Source: Bagarius yarrelli
Lineage: Eukaryota; Chordata; Actinopteri; Siluriformes; Sisoridae
Direction: 5' to 3'
Assembly (NCBI GenBank): GCA_005784505.1
Contig: VCAZ01000137.1
Location: 372,001-436,000 of the forward strand
DNA length: 64,000 nucleotides
Position numbers and translations under genes: made by a program. Below the pieces are notes generated by a model. That model worked only from the letters and a program-made list of their open reading frames with translations. It was not told the DNA's origin and ran no database searches. This document shows, piece by piece, positions 49,326 through 62,099 of the stretch (the stretch's first letter is position 1; each line of letters starts with the position of its first letter).

Positions 49326-51094
49326 TGGGTGTTCTGGCATTTAAATTTACAATCTTAAAAGCCAATAGATCTTCACCTGTCACAGGATTACCTATGACAT
49401 CACAGCTCTTTAGTTACTAGAACAGAACCTTGAGGTACCCCCAGATCTCTTATATTTGATGGAGAGAAAGATAGTGTGTGTGAGAGGGGGATGGCTTTAT
49501 CAAAGTGACTGATTTTAATGTGTTTTATATGAATAATATATAGAAGTATTCCAAATGGTGTCCAAAACTGGTCGCTCTTATGTCACCATGATTAGCGATG
49601 AGCGTGTGCTGCAGCATGGTGAGTATCACTTATCACTTTTCCACCCAGCAGGACTCTATAACTCCCATCATGGTTAACCCGCGGCTTGACAACCAACACA
49701 TGTCTAGTTGGCAGCTGACCTTTATGCACAGTTTTCCACATAACTTGAGTTTTAGCGTAGCTCAAAGTAAAATGATGCATTGCACCGAAACAACAACAAA
49801 GAAAAACGTATTACTTAGAGTGGCACAATCTGAGCAGAAAGCATTTCAGTGCTCTATCAATCTCAAATAACTAGATTGATGAAAAAGAGTGCCTGTCACA
49901 AAATACACAGTTTCCCGTTAGGTCCAAAACAAAGGTCAGGGGGTCTTGGAGTGCTTATTATTGTAATGGAGGCTCTATTATTCAGTGGAGGCTAAAAAGG
50001 CCGACCCTTAGGTCATCCATCTTTCCATGTGTCTTAAAAGGTTATGCACTTCACCAAGATACAGGAAGTGTGATTAAAAGATAAATCTTCTGGTCTGGCA
50101 AACACGAACAGATCTTTTAGCAAAACAAATAAGCAACACTACCCTAATGTCCCACACATACTGTCAAGTCAAAGTCTTAGCTAGCCACAATTCCTGGCTT
50201 TGTATCAACAAAGCCACAATTATTCTTTTGGAGTTCAGACAGACATTTATGGAGGATTTGAAAAAAAAAATGTGCACCATAAATTGAAACTGCCATGTGG
50301 GGGTGATTTTAAAGTCTGAATCAACAGTGTGGATCGATCGAAAGGCTGAAGTTGAAGAATGCTATATATTCTGGCAGAGCCCAAAATCAGCACAGAGGGA
50401 GTGAGAGGGTGGTCTACATGCTGGCTGGCTGGCAGACCATTTTATCTTTAACAAATGCAGCAGTTACGGCGCAACACTGCATGCAACGTAATGTAACTGC
50501 TAAAATTAGAGTGCCCTCGGAGTGCCTAGCATGCCCAGGCCTCAGACACCTGGTGCCCTCAATCTCTCCTGGCCTGTCCAGGCTTTCCCCTTAGAGCCTG
50601 TCAAAACCTCCTCCATCAGCTGGCCGGCTGGCCCACCGGGCCCAAAGCCAGCACACACACACACACTCTTTCACAGTTCACTCAAAGGCTTTTATAGAAA
50701 ATAACCGATGATATAAAACAGATCTCGGAACACTTTTAATGGGCGTGGCCAGACATTGTAATGAGTGTGCTTATCTGACATCTAGCCATGTTAGTCTTAA
50801 TAATAAAAGTCTTGTGAGTAGTAAGAGCACATGAACGCAACCTCAAAATTAGGCAAAGTGCTAATTATTTCTACTTCGCAAGATCAGTTTTACCCTAATT
50901 AGAAAGCTGTGAACGGTTTGCTATCTTTTAAAGCATTCAAACAAATGCATACTAAAAATATCTCGTGATTCTGTTTGGACAAGATGTAGTTATATAACGC
51001 ATGTATTCCTAAACTAATCATTGCTAAACATTTCAGTAACCAGGAAAACATAGTTTTAGACAGATGTTGCCTTAAAAGATTAATCCGCCCTTTT

Positions 51095-51360
51095 TTCTTG
51101 AGACACACATTCCCCAGACCGAATTTCTTTCAGACAGCTCAGGATAGACAACATGGACAAATTGTAGGCTGGCAATCGAAGCTTCCGCTTTGAGCCAAGT
51201 CCACTCCTTCTTCAGCTTGGCCAGGTTCCTCACACTCCTCTCATAAAGACAAGGATTTACCATCTCTATCTGATGAGAGGTGATAAAGCGGGACAGAGCA
51301 CCTGCCCATAAATCAGCTTCCCCTAATTCTGTCCTGCTTTCTGCTAAAGAGAGCACTGCC
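51095..51360 (-). promoter_or_regulatory. repeat-free block with 94-codon minus ORF, candidate conserved element
   Basis: The minus strand is open from 51356 to 51072 with protein-like segments (SVRNLAKLKKEWTWLKA). No splice or initiation context supports a gene, and no family is recognised. Conserved non-coding DNA or a stray exon are both possible. Confidence 0.25.
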
Positions 51361-52975
51361 TAATGGACAGAGACAACCGGGAAAAGGAGAACATCTTCTA
51401 TGACTGCCAGAATGCTTTTAATTTCTATATGACTTACAATTTAGCACCGAAAACTTTGTGAAAATTCATCAGGAAAACAGTCGTGTTACGTTATGTTAGG
51501 GGAGCTGATATCACAGCGCTGTTGGACACCTTTACTCTGATTGGTCGGAAGGAGCTTTGACAGTAGTGTAGCTACAATTGGCAGGTTTATATATACATAT
51601 ACATGTTAGCATTTCCGTCGTAACAACTCCAGGAAGTTGCTCATTCCACCTTAAAAATACTTAATTGTTGATTAGGTTAAGGAAGTTTTTTTATTTACAT
51701 ATTTCTTTTTTACCCATAGGAAAGTCTTTACTTTAACATGATGACGACTTTTACGTTTAAGCTGCAAGTGAAATCATAAATAATTTGATTGGTGGACATT
51801 ATTTATATCGATAAAAATAAATAGCTGATAACTATCATCAAAAAGTAATAGTAAGCAAATAAATAAATAAAAGAAACAAGCAGTTTCTTACTGAAATATC
51901 TGTCCTGGTCCCACCACATCACTCTGGTTTCTTATTTAAATAAAAAATGTCGGGAAGATCTTTTAACTCAAACTTAAACGTGTGTGATAAAAATGATCAA
52001 CAGATAATCTCTTTTTTCGGTCAGTTGCTTTTGCAATCTCATTCCTGATCCAAGGCCATTCAAGGTCTTGTACAAAGGATGTTCTCTGAAGAAGGTCAAC
52101 TTTAATGCAATCCCACAAAATCCTGCTCTCATATCTACATCCTGACCCGAGGGCTCCAAGTTCAACAAGCTCTTTTGAGAAATCATTTAACATGGGCTAC
52201 GGTTGCATGATTGACATCGTAAGATAATACTCCAGCTCAAAACACCGCAATTGCTGCGGTATTCGTTTTATAGTCTTCGATTGCAGCCAGTAATAGAAAC
52301 ACATTAAATCTAAATTCGGGGCTGTTTATGTTTGATCAGGATGAAGGACATTTAGCAAGCATATTATGGTTATGGCTGGATTTGATTAGACATAATTTTT
52401 GGGTTCAGCTGCACATTAATACAGTCATGTAACACATCAGATATCCTGATATTTATTTAGCATGCAGACTAAGGTGATTAGGGTTCCTCAGTAAACTGCA
52501 CTCAATCGCATTTATCCTGTTGTCCGAGTTCTTGCTGTAGAATATGTCCTGGACTATTGGTAGAACCACAAATTCTTTGGTTGTTCCTATTTTACGGAGT
52601 GGCCTTGCACCACAAACAGAAAAGCAGCAGAGCAGAATGATAAGAGAAAAAGACTGACACACACATGACGCTATGTATTAATACACCGTCCACCGGAGTG
52701 ACCGGCACCGCAGGACCTCATCGAGCCCCCCGCACACAGCGAGAAATGGAGATATGACAGTTGTGTTACAGGCTCCGAGCATCAGTCCTACTCTCTTCTT
52801 ATTAAAGCGCTTACAGTGCAACTCTTTCCACTGTAACATTACCATTGTTCCTGGCCGGTTTAATCACAAACAGACTCGAGTCAACTCACTAAACCTCTGC
52901 CAAGGACTGGATTATTTATGTGTCTGGGGAAAATGGCTGAAAACCTTTTCTGCTCTGTCATGTATGTGGCAGTGG

Positions 52976-53462
52976 TGAGGAGAGGAAAGGGGATGAATCG
53001 AGAGGACAGGGGAGACAAGAGGAAAGGACAAGGGAGGATATGACAGTAGAAGACAGGAGAGAAGAGGACAGGAGACGAGACAAGACAAAAGGAGAGGAGT
53101 GGACAGATGAGGAGATGAGACAGGACCAAAAAAAGAGGACAGACGAAGAAGTAAGATGAGAAAAGAGGAGAGGGCAGAAAAGAATATAACACAAGAGAAG
53201 ATGACAAACGAGGAGATGAAACAAGACCAAAGGAGAGGACAGGAGAGGGGAAGAGACAAGACAAGTCGACAGGAGTAAAGATAGGACAAGACAAGAGGAG
53301 AAGACAAGAGAGGAGATGAGAAAAAAGAGGAAAGGAGAGGAGATAAGGTAAGATAAGACAATAGGAGAGGACAGAACAGGACAGGGGAGGTGAGACAAGA
53401 CAAGAGGGAAGAACAGAAGAGGAGACAAGAAAAAACAGGACAGGAGAGAAAATGAGACAATG
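52976..53462. repeat. polypurine tract (~490 bp), GAGGACA/AGACAAGA variants
   Basis: Almost entirely A/G with interspersed single C and a few T on the + strand: variants of gaggacaggagacaagacaa. The overlapping long Leu/Ser/Cys ORFs on the minus strand are by-products. Confidence 0.95.
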
Positions 53463-55077
53463 GAGCATGTGTTAGGAAAGTTAAGGAAAGAGTCGGGACA
53501 TCAATCAGAAGCAGTTTACAGTTTACAGTCTTTCGCCCTGTTTTTGTCCTACGGCAAAATGAAGTACTTTTGGAAGTCTCAAATAAAATTCTAATAAGGT
53601 ATAAATTATATCGCTTTCCTGAATCGAATACTTCAGCAGCTCATAAGTGCTCGGAAAGAGCTTATAACTGAATTGTAAAATCAATAAACTGTTAGGAGGA
53701 AAAAATGAAGCAATCCAGCAAGCTTGAGGTTTGTGCTGCTGAAACAGTCCCAGCCTACGCCTGACTCACAATCCTTGACCTAACACAAAGGAGCTGTGCT
53801 TATTCATTTTGCAGCAAAATGGCTTCCAGGCCTGGAGAGAAAAAGACATGCATCCGTGCTCGATTCTGGATTTAGAGTTTCGAGTCAGAGTGGGCAGGAG
53901 TTGATTCCAGGCAGATTTTTCTTTTCGGAAATGAAAGAAAAATGCAAAGAGGCGCATTCACGCCGTATGGTGAAAAATAGCTTAGCAATAACTCAAGCGT
54001 GTATTGCGACAAAATTTATCCCAGTGTCTTAAGCTGTGATAGTAGCCATGACCACCACGCCGCAGTGCACGTGACGTCCCACACTTTATAACAAACATAT
54101 AAAACACAAAGTGTAACAATGGTAACAGTTGCAGTAGAATTTGCTTATACTATTTAGCTGTAAATTGTTTTTGTAAATATGAATTGTTAACGTTACTGAC
54201 CATTAAACCTGCGTTATTATTTACTATTTAATATTATAATTGAGTTCACTGAAGCGGTTTTAATCCGAGTAAAGAATCTCTCATCCATCCGACCTGCAAA
54301 ATTATTTTTTTGTGTGTGTGGGGTGATTTAGGACACATAACTGATGACAATTAGTGTGTGTGTGTGTTGTGGGTGGGAGAAAACCACATAACTGATAATG
54401 ACTGGCTTTGGTAGAGTAAATTTCCATCGTTTAGGTCGAGGGTAGTGCGGGTGTTCACACACAAACATACACAATCACACACACCTACAACAACATCCTA
54501 AATTAGAACCTACTTAATTCTGTACTACATTACAGTAAGTCTGCACTTCCTGTCTGATAAAACAGTCTGTTCTATATAGTAAAGTTACATGTGTATGAAT
54601 GGAATTGGGACGTACTACAGAATTCAGAGTGATGAAAAGTTCAACAAGTTTAAAGTTCACTTTCACCACTTTTCTCTCGTTAAGGTGAAACACAAGACTC
54701 ATTCTGTAAGGTGTAATTTATGATCAGGAAGAAAGAGTCTCTCCACGACGGGGGCAAATAATCACATGACCATAAACATTACAATAGTGTAGATTAATGA
54801 ACAATAATTTATAATAATAATAATAATGTATTCTATTTAGTGTCCAATTCAATCATTTAATATATTTAATATTGGGGACATCCAAGTTATTGGACATATT
54901 TGGACATTTAAGTAACGCAATAGTTACTCTCTGTGGTAATAAATAACTTTTATAACAATGGTACTCGGCTACTATTTGTAGAAAGTAACTACTAATGATA
55001 ACTAATGACTTTAATAAAGTAACACACCCAACACTGGTTCCATATAGCAAAAAGAACAGCAGTAGAATATCTCGGTA

Positions 55078-55227
55078 CCGGAGGGTCGGGGTGTCCTGCA
55101 GAGTTAATCTCCAACCCTAATCAAACACACCTTAACCAACTAATCAAGATCTTCCTAGGTAGACTTCAAACTAGTTGTGTTGAGCCAAGTTGAAAGTTAA
55201 ACTCTGCAGGACACCCGACCCTCCAGG
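55078..55227. mobile_element. palindromic MITE (150 bp)
   Basis: Arms ccggagggtcggggtgtcct (55078-55097) and its inverse around 55200-55227 end in ctgcagagtt/aactctgcag; centre caaacacaccttaaccaac. Matches a dispersed fish element I recognise by pattern. No transposase. Confidence 0.8.
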
Positions 55228-55405
55228 AAAAAGGATTAAGGTGTACAGCTAATTGGAAGATCAGGGTTCGATTCCCAGCACCACCACTGTTGGGTTCCTG
55301 AGCAAGACCCTTAACCCCTAATTACTCGGTTGTATAAAAGAGATAAACGTTAGTCACTCTGGATAAGAGTGTCTGCTAAATGCTGTAAATTGGAAATGTC
55401 AATGC
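55228..55405 (+). mobile_element. tRNA-derived SINE (tail-B family)
   Basis: cagggttcgattcccagcac, ttgggttcctgagcaagacc, tagtcactctggataagagt; starts directly after the MITE. Confidence 0.85.
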
Positions 55406-56149
55406 AAAAGGAACAGAACTTTCAGCGAAATGTCACTTCAGTGTCAAAACATATTAGGAGAAGATAATGTTCAGATTGTTTTGGACGCTCTCTTTGTTCC
55501 TATGGACGCTCACTGACAGATACTGCATTTAAAATGGTGGATTTCGTATTGAAACTGTATTACAGGAAAAAGATCTTAGCATGTAGCATAGGCGATATAT
55601 TTCACAGTTAAAGATGCACGATTTAAACAAAACTAGTTGTCCTCTGATCGTAATCTATTGTCTTTTTAAACTACTTCTCCTAAGATCATCGCCCTGGATG
55701 AATGCGTTAGTAAATCTGTGGTTGAGTGGAATCCGCTGATGATTTTGCACTTTCTCTAATCTTTTAGTGCGAAATTTAAGCAGGTGAGCATTGATTGAGC
55801 AAAGAGGGGGAAAAAAACCCACACACACCCAAAGCAAGTCGTAAAATCCTTATTGTAAGCCGGATAAGATGGTATACACTGGGAGGGACAAACCACAAAA
55901 ACAACCTCAGACAATACAGCACAGGAAACCATTAGATGGTCTTTTTGAATGGTGGGAAACTCGAACTTACCGCATGTCTATAGCTAAAGACTCTAAGGGA
56001 TCAGTATCTGAGGAAGAAACAGAAAAGCATGGAACACAAATCCATGTACACAAACGCAACAATAAATAACCTATGCAAAGAGAGTGAGAAAGGAGGAAAA
56101 AAAAAAAAGACGAGCCGACATTGAGTGCTACCATGCATAGCATTCATCT

Positions 56150-56480
56150 GTGCCTGCTGGCTCTTGTCCCTTCACACTTGTCACTCTGAAATTCAGCCAC
56201 TCGAATGTTTTCGAGTCATCTGAAGAGCCTCTTACGGGGTTGTTAGCGTGGGGGAAGTGTCAGGTGACAAAGCCTCGCGGGGGGGACCTCTCCAATTGCC
56301 AGGCACTTCAGCTTGTTGTCTTCACAACGGCTAATTGGAAAAAAACGACGGGGTTGGAAAATCCAAGGTTTAATCAGTATTTAGGACCATCTGGATGTGG
56401 GCTGCTGGCCTCCTTCTGCTTCTCTTTATTCAAGACTTCCTGCTAAAGCCATGGACTGTCAAACCCTGCCACAAAATGGA
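56150..56480. promoter_or_regulatory. repeat-free intron 1 block, candidate conserved element
   Basis: High-complexity, GC-balanced sequence (for example ggtgacaaagcctcgcgg) with no transposon signature. Function inferred only. Confidence 0.25.
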
Positions 56481-56940
56481 GACGGACGACGAGAGAGATG
56501 TGTGTATGCAACACTAAAGTCTTTTTCTTTTTAAAATATTTTTTTTTTGGTTGTTGTTTTTGAGCGAAGATTGATCACGCCTTATAAACGCCGAACAGAT
56601 GTGCGTCAGGTTTCTATTAAGGGATCCGGAGAGAAATATATTTTTCCTCCGCGCTACAGTAATCCTGTGTTCAAGATCCGATACACACGCAGGTGGCTGC
56701 AACTTGCATTTCAATGCAACGTCATTGTGTCCTTCAATCCCTCATCGCGTTGCTCTGGATCTTTCAGCGAGAAAGCTGTTGCCTCAGCAGAAGAGAACAG
56801 TAGTCCCTAATGAGTCTTTCACAGCGCTGCAGCGTTAACAGCAGGTCTTTCACACTGCTGCATTGAAAACTGCCAAGTCTTTTTTTTCTATCGACAGGTC
56901 ATAGTGAGGCATTTAACATGTTTTTTAGAGTGCGCTCGTC

Positions 56941-56966
56941 TCACACACACACACACACACACACAA
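56941..56966. repeat. (CA)n microsatellite
   Basis: About 12 CA units. Confidence 0.95.
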
Positions 56967-57859
56967 GGCACTAAAAGATTTGGTTATTCGTTCTACAAAT
57001 CCAAGTGCAAATAGGCCAGAAAAGGAGTGGGATTTGGTGGATTCAAGACTGCTTTACAAAAGCAGCTGCAAATGTTAGCATGCAAACTACAGTACGCCCA
57101 AAGTGTCCCATGAGGCCGCGAGAGAGACGACTAGTCCTATGAAGAAGTGATGGACAGCACAGAGACACAGTACTTTTCAAGTGCTTATAGAAATAAAAAT
57201 TGTAAAAAATTTACTTCAAGTTAAATTTCACTCGTTTATCCTCATTTAAGTTAAACACGTGACAGTTTAATCATGCTGTGACGACGTATGTCATGTGACT
57301 ACTAAAATAGTGGCTGTAGTATGTCCAAATTTCTTTTATACTAGTCGTAATCATACTATAACAGTGTATTTGTTTAAAGGTCGGAGTACTGAAATTTAGT
57401 ACCTATATAAGTGGTACTAAGTGGGTTTTTTTTTTTTTTTACTTGAAAAAAATATCACTTACTACTCAGAACTACAACTGTAACTGTAGGTTCCTCTTCA
57501 TGTTCCCAGCTACTGTTGGTTTCACCCAGTCAGCTCTTGTTTTGATTCTCAGTATTGACATCAGTCATGTTGCTGAAAGCATGTACCGATGGCATCATAC
57601 TTTTTTTTATGGTAGAATTGCCATATAAACCCGAGCGACAGGTTTTATTTACTGCCACTTACAACAGAAAAATAAAACATTGGCAAGAAGATGATGCCAT
57701 GCGTTGCATCCAATCGGCTATTGTCTATGTGGAGTTTCTGTCTATATCCCCTCTGTGTCCATGAGTTTCCTTTTTTCTAGCTTCGCCTTACACAAAAACA
57801 TGTCAGAATATTAATAAACTCATAAATAAGGATAGACTGCTGTCCTTTAGAATTTATTC

Positions 57860-57998
57860 ATTCATCCATATATCTACACTCTGTAACGATTTATTCCTAA
57901 TCAGAGTCACGGGGATCTGCTGGAGTTTATCCCAGCTGTTATTGGGTGAAAGGCAGGGGTCACACTGGACAGATCACCAGTCCATCACAGGGTCACAT
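57860..57998 (-). mobile_element. V-SINE/DANA-like SINE, truncated
   Basis: attcctaatcagagtcacgg, ggatctgctggagtttatcc, caccagtccatcacaggg; ends abruptly, head missing. Confidence 0.8.
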
Positions 57999-59439
57999 AC
58001 AGCAAAGATTTTAATTGACCACAGGTTCAACTCCATTTTCATCATCAAACGTCTAATGATAAAGACTTGATCACAGGTCCAACCACTGCAGCTCAGAGTC
58101 ACAGCCCATCCATCCTCAGCAGCAGTGATGCAGAATGTACACTGACAACTGGGCTTTGTAGCCACTGCAACTTAAATCAGGATGAAACAATTGATCAAGA
58201 TGAATAAATGATTCATAAACTATTCTCGTTGGAACAAAAAGATCTATTAGAGCACCATAAAGGGTTCTTCAGGTAGTTCCATGTCAGAAGAGTCATCCTG
58301 AATTTTACTGATCAGAAACGGTATACCATCCAAAAAAAACCAACTATAAATAAATAAATATTGCATTCAACCGTTGCTTAACTGTAGAGCCCTGCTATAA
58401 AGTATTTTCTTTTGGATAGTGAAATTGGCTCTGAAAGCCAGAAACTCCCACGTATGAAGATGCTATATCTTTACTCGGATCTTAGTTCTGTTGAAGTTTA
58501 AAGCCCTTTCCACTTTAGTTCACCCAGTAGCAGAGGCGTTACAGGATTTAATGTATATTACAGAAAAAAAAATTGGGTTTTAAACCAATTATAAGTCCAT
58601 AGCTGTCTTTCAACCTCTGGTCTTGTCTCTCCCCTCCTGGAGGAATTCCCTGCCACCCTGAGGCTGTTTATGTGTGCTGCTGTTTGGAGTAAACATGATC
58701 ATCTCCATTTCACAGCACTATCATCTTGCTCAGCTAAGAGGATTTGAAATATGAGCTGTGCAGAGCCCTTCTTCCCTCCGTGAGAGCCGGACGAGTCACC
58801 AAATTGAAACGCAGGCACCGTTCACCGTTCACCGCTTATCTAATAAGACTTAAGCTTAGCACTCACTAAGAAACTCTTAGCTCCTGATATCTTTTACTCT
58901 AAACCTGTCCTAACATGAGGTTTATCATAGCTATGGTGGTAAAGCAGCCCTGGGGGGACGAGTGCACCGAGGACTGCTAGAGCTAAGGGGATGTGGAAAT
59001 AGTTAACAGGAAAGACATAAAAAGCATGTTTGTTTTATCAATGGGTTTGGTTGCAGCCTCCAAGGGATAAAACCGAGACAGAATATATAAGAGAGAGAAA
59101 AAAAGAGAGACAGAGAGTAAAAAAGATAGAGGAGGGGAAGAGAGGCTCTTTTTTTTGGTACATTAGCAGAACAATAGCTTACTGTAACCAATCCAGGTGT
59201 AAATATTTTCAGAATATTTACAGCCTTAGTGTGTTTTTCTGCAGGCTAAATAACAACACAAGTAGTGGCAGTCCAATGTTGAAAAGAGTTAGACTCTTAG
59301 GGGGAGGATTCAGAACACACATTTGAACTAGGAATTCCCCGTAATGCGTCGAAACAGCACATTAGCGGGTGTTGCTAACGCTCGGCTTGGCATAATCGAG
59401 AAAGTGAAAATATGGCCAAACAGAAAGGCATTCATTTTC

Positions 59440-59960
59440 CTGCTGTGAATCACACCGATGGCAGGTTCACCAACACGACCCTCTCCTTTGGCACCTCTAC
59501 CCTGCAAGGTTGAACCCCACTTCTTTACCGCAGGGAAATGCTGTCAAGGTAATGGATACTGTTCATAGCCCCATGAGGTTGAGATAACCTTATCTGGTTC
59601 TCAGAAAGCGCACCTCCTTTTTCTGCACTCCTCCAGCTCTGCTACTGCATGGTAGAGGATGAGCAACTCATGCTCTATCTTTGGAATGTTGAAATCTTAT
59701 CTGCGGAACACTCAGGGCCTGGGAGAAGACCCTCTGAGTTGACAGTCAGCCACTTCAGACAAACACCTTGGGCTGGTCAGGAATTCCTGGAGCTGATTAG
59801 TGCTCGGCTCACATCCTCATCTCTCTGTGATTCCCACCACCCTCTTCACCCTTATCCACCCCTGTCCACCCTCAAGCACTGCTCTTTCAGTCCTGATCAA
59901 GTCTCGGAAGAACAACAACATCCCCAAACCCTTCCTTTGAGCTGGCTCAGTCCACGGCTT
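59440..59960. promoter_or_regulatory. repeat-free intron 1 block, candidate conserved element
   Basis: GC-balanced sequence with a 106-codon plus-strand ORF (59649-59969) of no recognisable family. No splice context. Candidate enhancer by location only. Confidence 0.25.
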
Positions 59961-60957
59961 ACCTCATAGCCATTTTTAGCTGGTACCCAATAGGGACCGA
60001 ACGAATAATAGATAAATGCATTGCAAAGTGACATGACAAGAATTTTACAAGTGTGTCACCATGAACGCCGAGTGACTAGAATAATTCCATCCACAGATTT
60101 TGGTTTTCATTACAGCCAACCAATAAAATAAGAATATCTAAAATTTCGACATTACCACAGAAGGTTACTATCTTCTTATTTTTATTTAAAATTCCAGTTA
60201 ATTTAAGAGTTCGTAGTTTCTTAGTTTGGACTCATTTTACACTGGAAGGTAAGGTGAAATATTCCTAATTAGAAAAATTGGGATTTCAGTCTCAGGAAAT
60301 TTATCACATGTCATTGTTATAGTCATGTGACCCACAAATGACCAACTTTCCAACTTACCAACTGAAAGTTCTGGGAGCTACAAAGAAACGAAGAAAAATA
60401 CAGTAACAAACGGATTTACAATCTTCAACAAAAGAGCTGTGTTTTTTAACAGATGGACCAAAGCTGTCCAGAGGGACAAAGACTGCAGGTGCTTTACACA
60501 GCTGCCCAAATCTCCTTTATCCAATAACAAAACACAGATCAGGAATTATTGAAACACTCTGTCTCTGTAACGTCTGGGACTCAGTTGTCTACTTAAATAA
60601 AGTCCAGAATAGAGGAAGGGATGAGTGGTTGATCAGCTCCGCGTTGTAGGACTGCATCTTATGTTGGACACCTTACTTAATTCCTGGTCTTACTTCTACT
60701 TTCTCAAACTCAGTTCAGGGAGGGCAAACGGTGGATCTGCTTGATGAATGAGCCATGAGAGATTTGCTTTGTGTCTCGCTTTCTATCTCTCCCCGTCTCT
60801 ACCCCCGGTGCTCCGCTAATGAGTGTGCCGCTTGCTGGCACACGATGGCTGGCCATCAATATTGCTCCTTCTGGCAGGTATAGAACAGGGGAGCGGATGA
60901 GCCTCCGGCAGGCCCACATCTGCCTAAGTATCTATGCTCTGCTGCTGGTCTTCTTTA

Positions 60958-61000
60958 CCACACACACACACACACACACACACCCACACACACACACCAT
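60958..61000. repeat. (CA)n microsatellite
   Basis: About 20 CA units with two CC interruptions. Confidence 0.95.
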
Positions 61001-61439
61001 ACTCACAAGGTGGCAGTGCTAATGCAACAAGCCTTGTTAGTGTGCACAGCAATGAAGCGCTTATTTATTACATCACTCCCACATGTTTCTAGTGAACGGA
61101 TATAACGTGCTGCAGATGTTCGCCATGAGCAGGTTTTTTTGGGTGAATTCAGGTTGCACAAAACAGGCAAGTACATGCCGTGCTGCCACATGATAGATTT
61201 GACTATCCGATAGCTCAGACATCAGACGCGGTTTCTTCCCCAGGCTTCCACAGACAGTCTGTTATAGTCCCGCAACATTCCCAACCAATTAAATAAACAG
61301 AGTGGCTCAATCTCCTACCTGAGCCCAAGGCGTTCATACACAGTAGAGAGAATAATACAAGCACACAGAGAGAGAAAGATAGTAAGAACAAAAAAGATGG
61401 AATGAGAGACAAGGCAAGAAAAGAGACTTCAAAGTCTCC

Positions 61440-61570
61440 AGTGTGGTTTCTTTATTTCATTATATTTCCATCCCATTATTCCGCCACAGCTGTTTGGGTG
61501 GCCAAACATTTAAACAGCTGTCATTCCACTGAATTGGCAGAATGAGGACGCGGCCATTTCAGTATTTTCC
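61440..61570. promoter_or_regulatory. repeat-free intron 1 block with two CAGCTG E-boxes
   Basis: ccacagctgtttgggtggcc and aaacagctgtcattccactg lie about 30 bp apart in AT-balanced unique DNA. E-box pairs can bind bHLH factors, but activity is only inferred. Confidence 0.25.
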
Positions 61571-62099
61571 GAACTGTAAAAGGTTTATGCATATGAGCAA
61601 TTTGCCTTTTTTTTTGATGGACAAGCGATCTGTAAAAATATTAATGTAAAGGAAGTCTAAAAGTAACAGAATTCTAATAGATCTAAGAAATATTTTGCAC
61701 TCGGGTAAAACCTAAAGGCAATACTGTGTCGTTGACTTTTCCAAATGTTTAAAATAGAAATACAATTTGCAAAATCTAGAGGTAAAAAAAAGAAGCAAAG
61801 GTACTGATGTGGTTCGGAGTACTGATTGGAAACTTGTAAATTAGTACTTACAAATACTATGAAAATAATTTTTACTAGCAGGTGATGTGATAAGATGGTG
61901 TTACTTTGAGTTCCTGCAACCACGGAATGTAAAGTGGGGATTAACACCAGCAACACGTTTCTGCTCGTTCACCTTCAACAGCTGTAAAAAAGATTAGAAA
62001 GGATTTCGGGGTTAAACATGACTTGGCTGATTTGTTACAAGTTATATTACGTTTTGTATTATTCACCCAAAATTAAAAACTCTAAGCTTTTAAGCGACA

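Noticed and set aside
52881..53468. Three overlapping long Leu/Ser/Cys/Phe-rich minus-strand ORFs (156-195 codons)
   Set aside because: They lie on the polypurine tract and are open only because polypyrimidine lacks stop codons.
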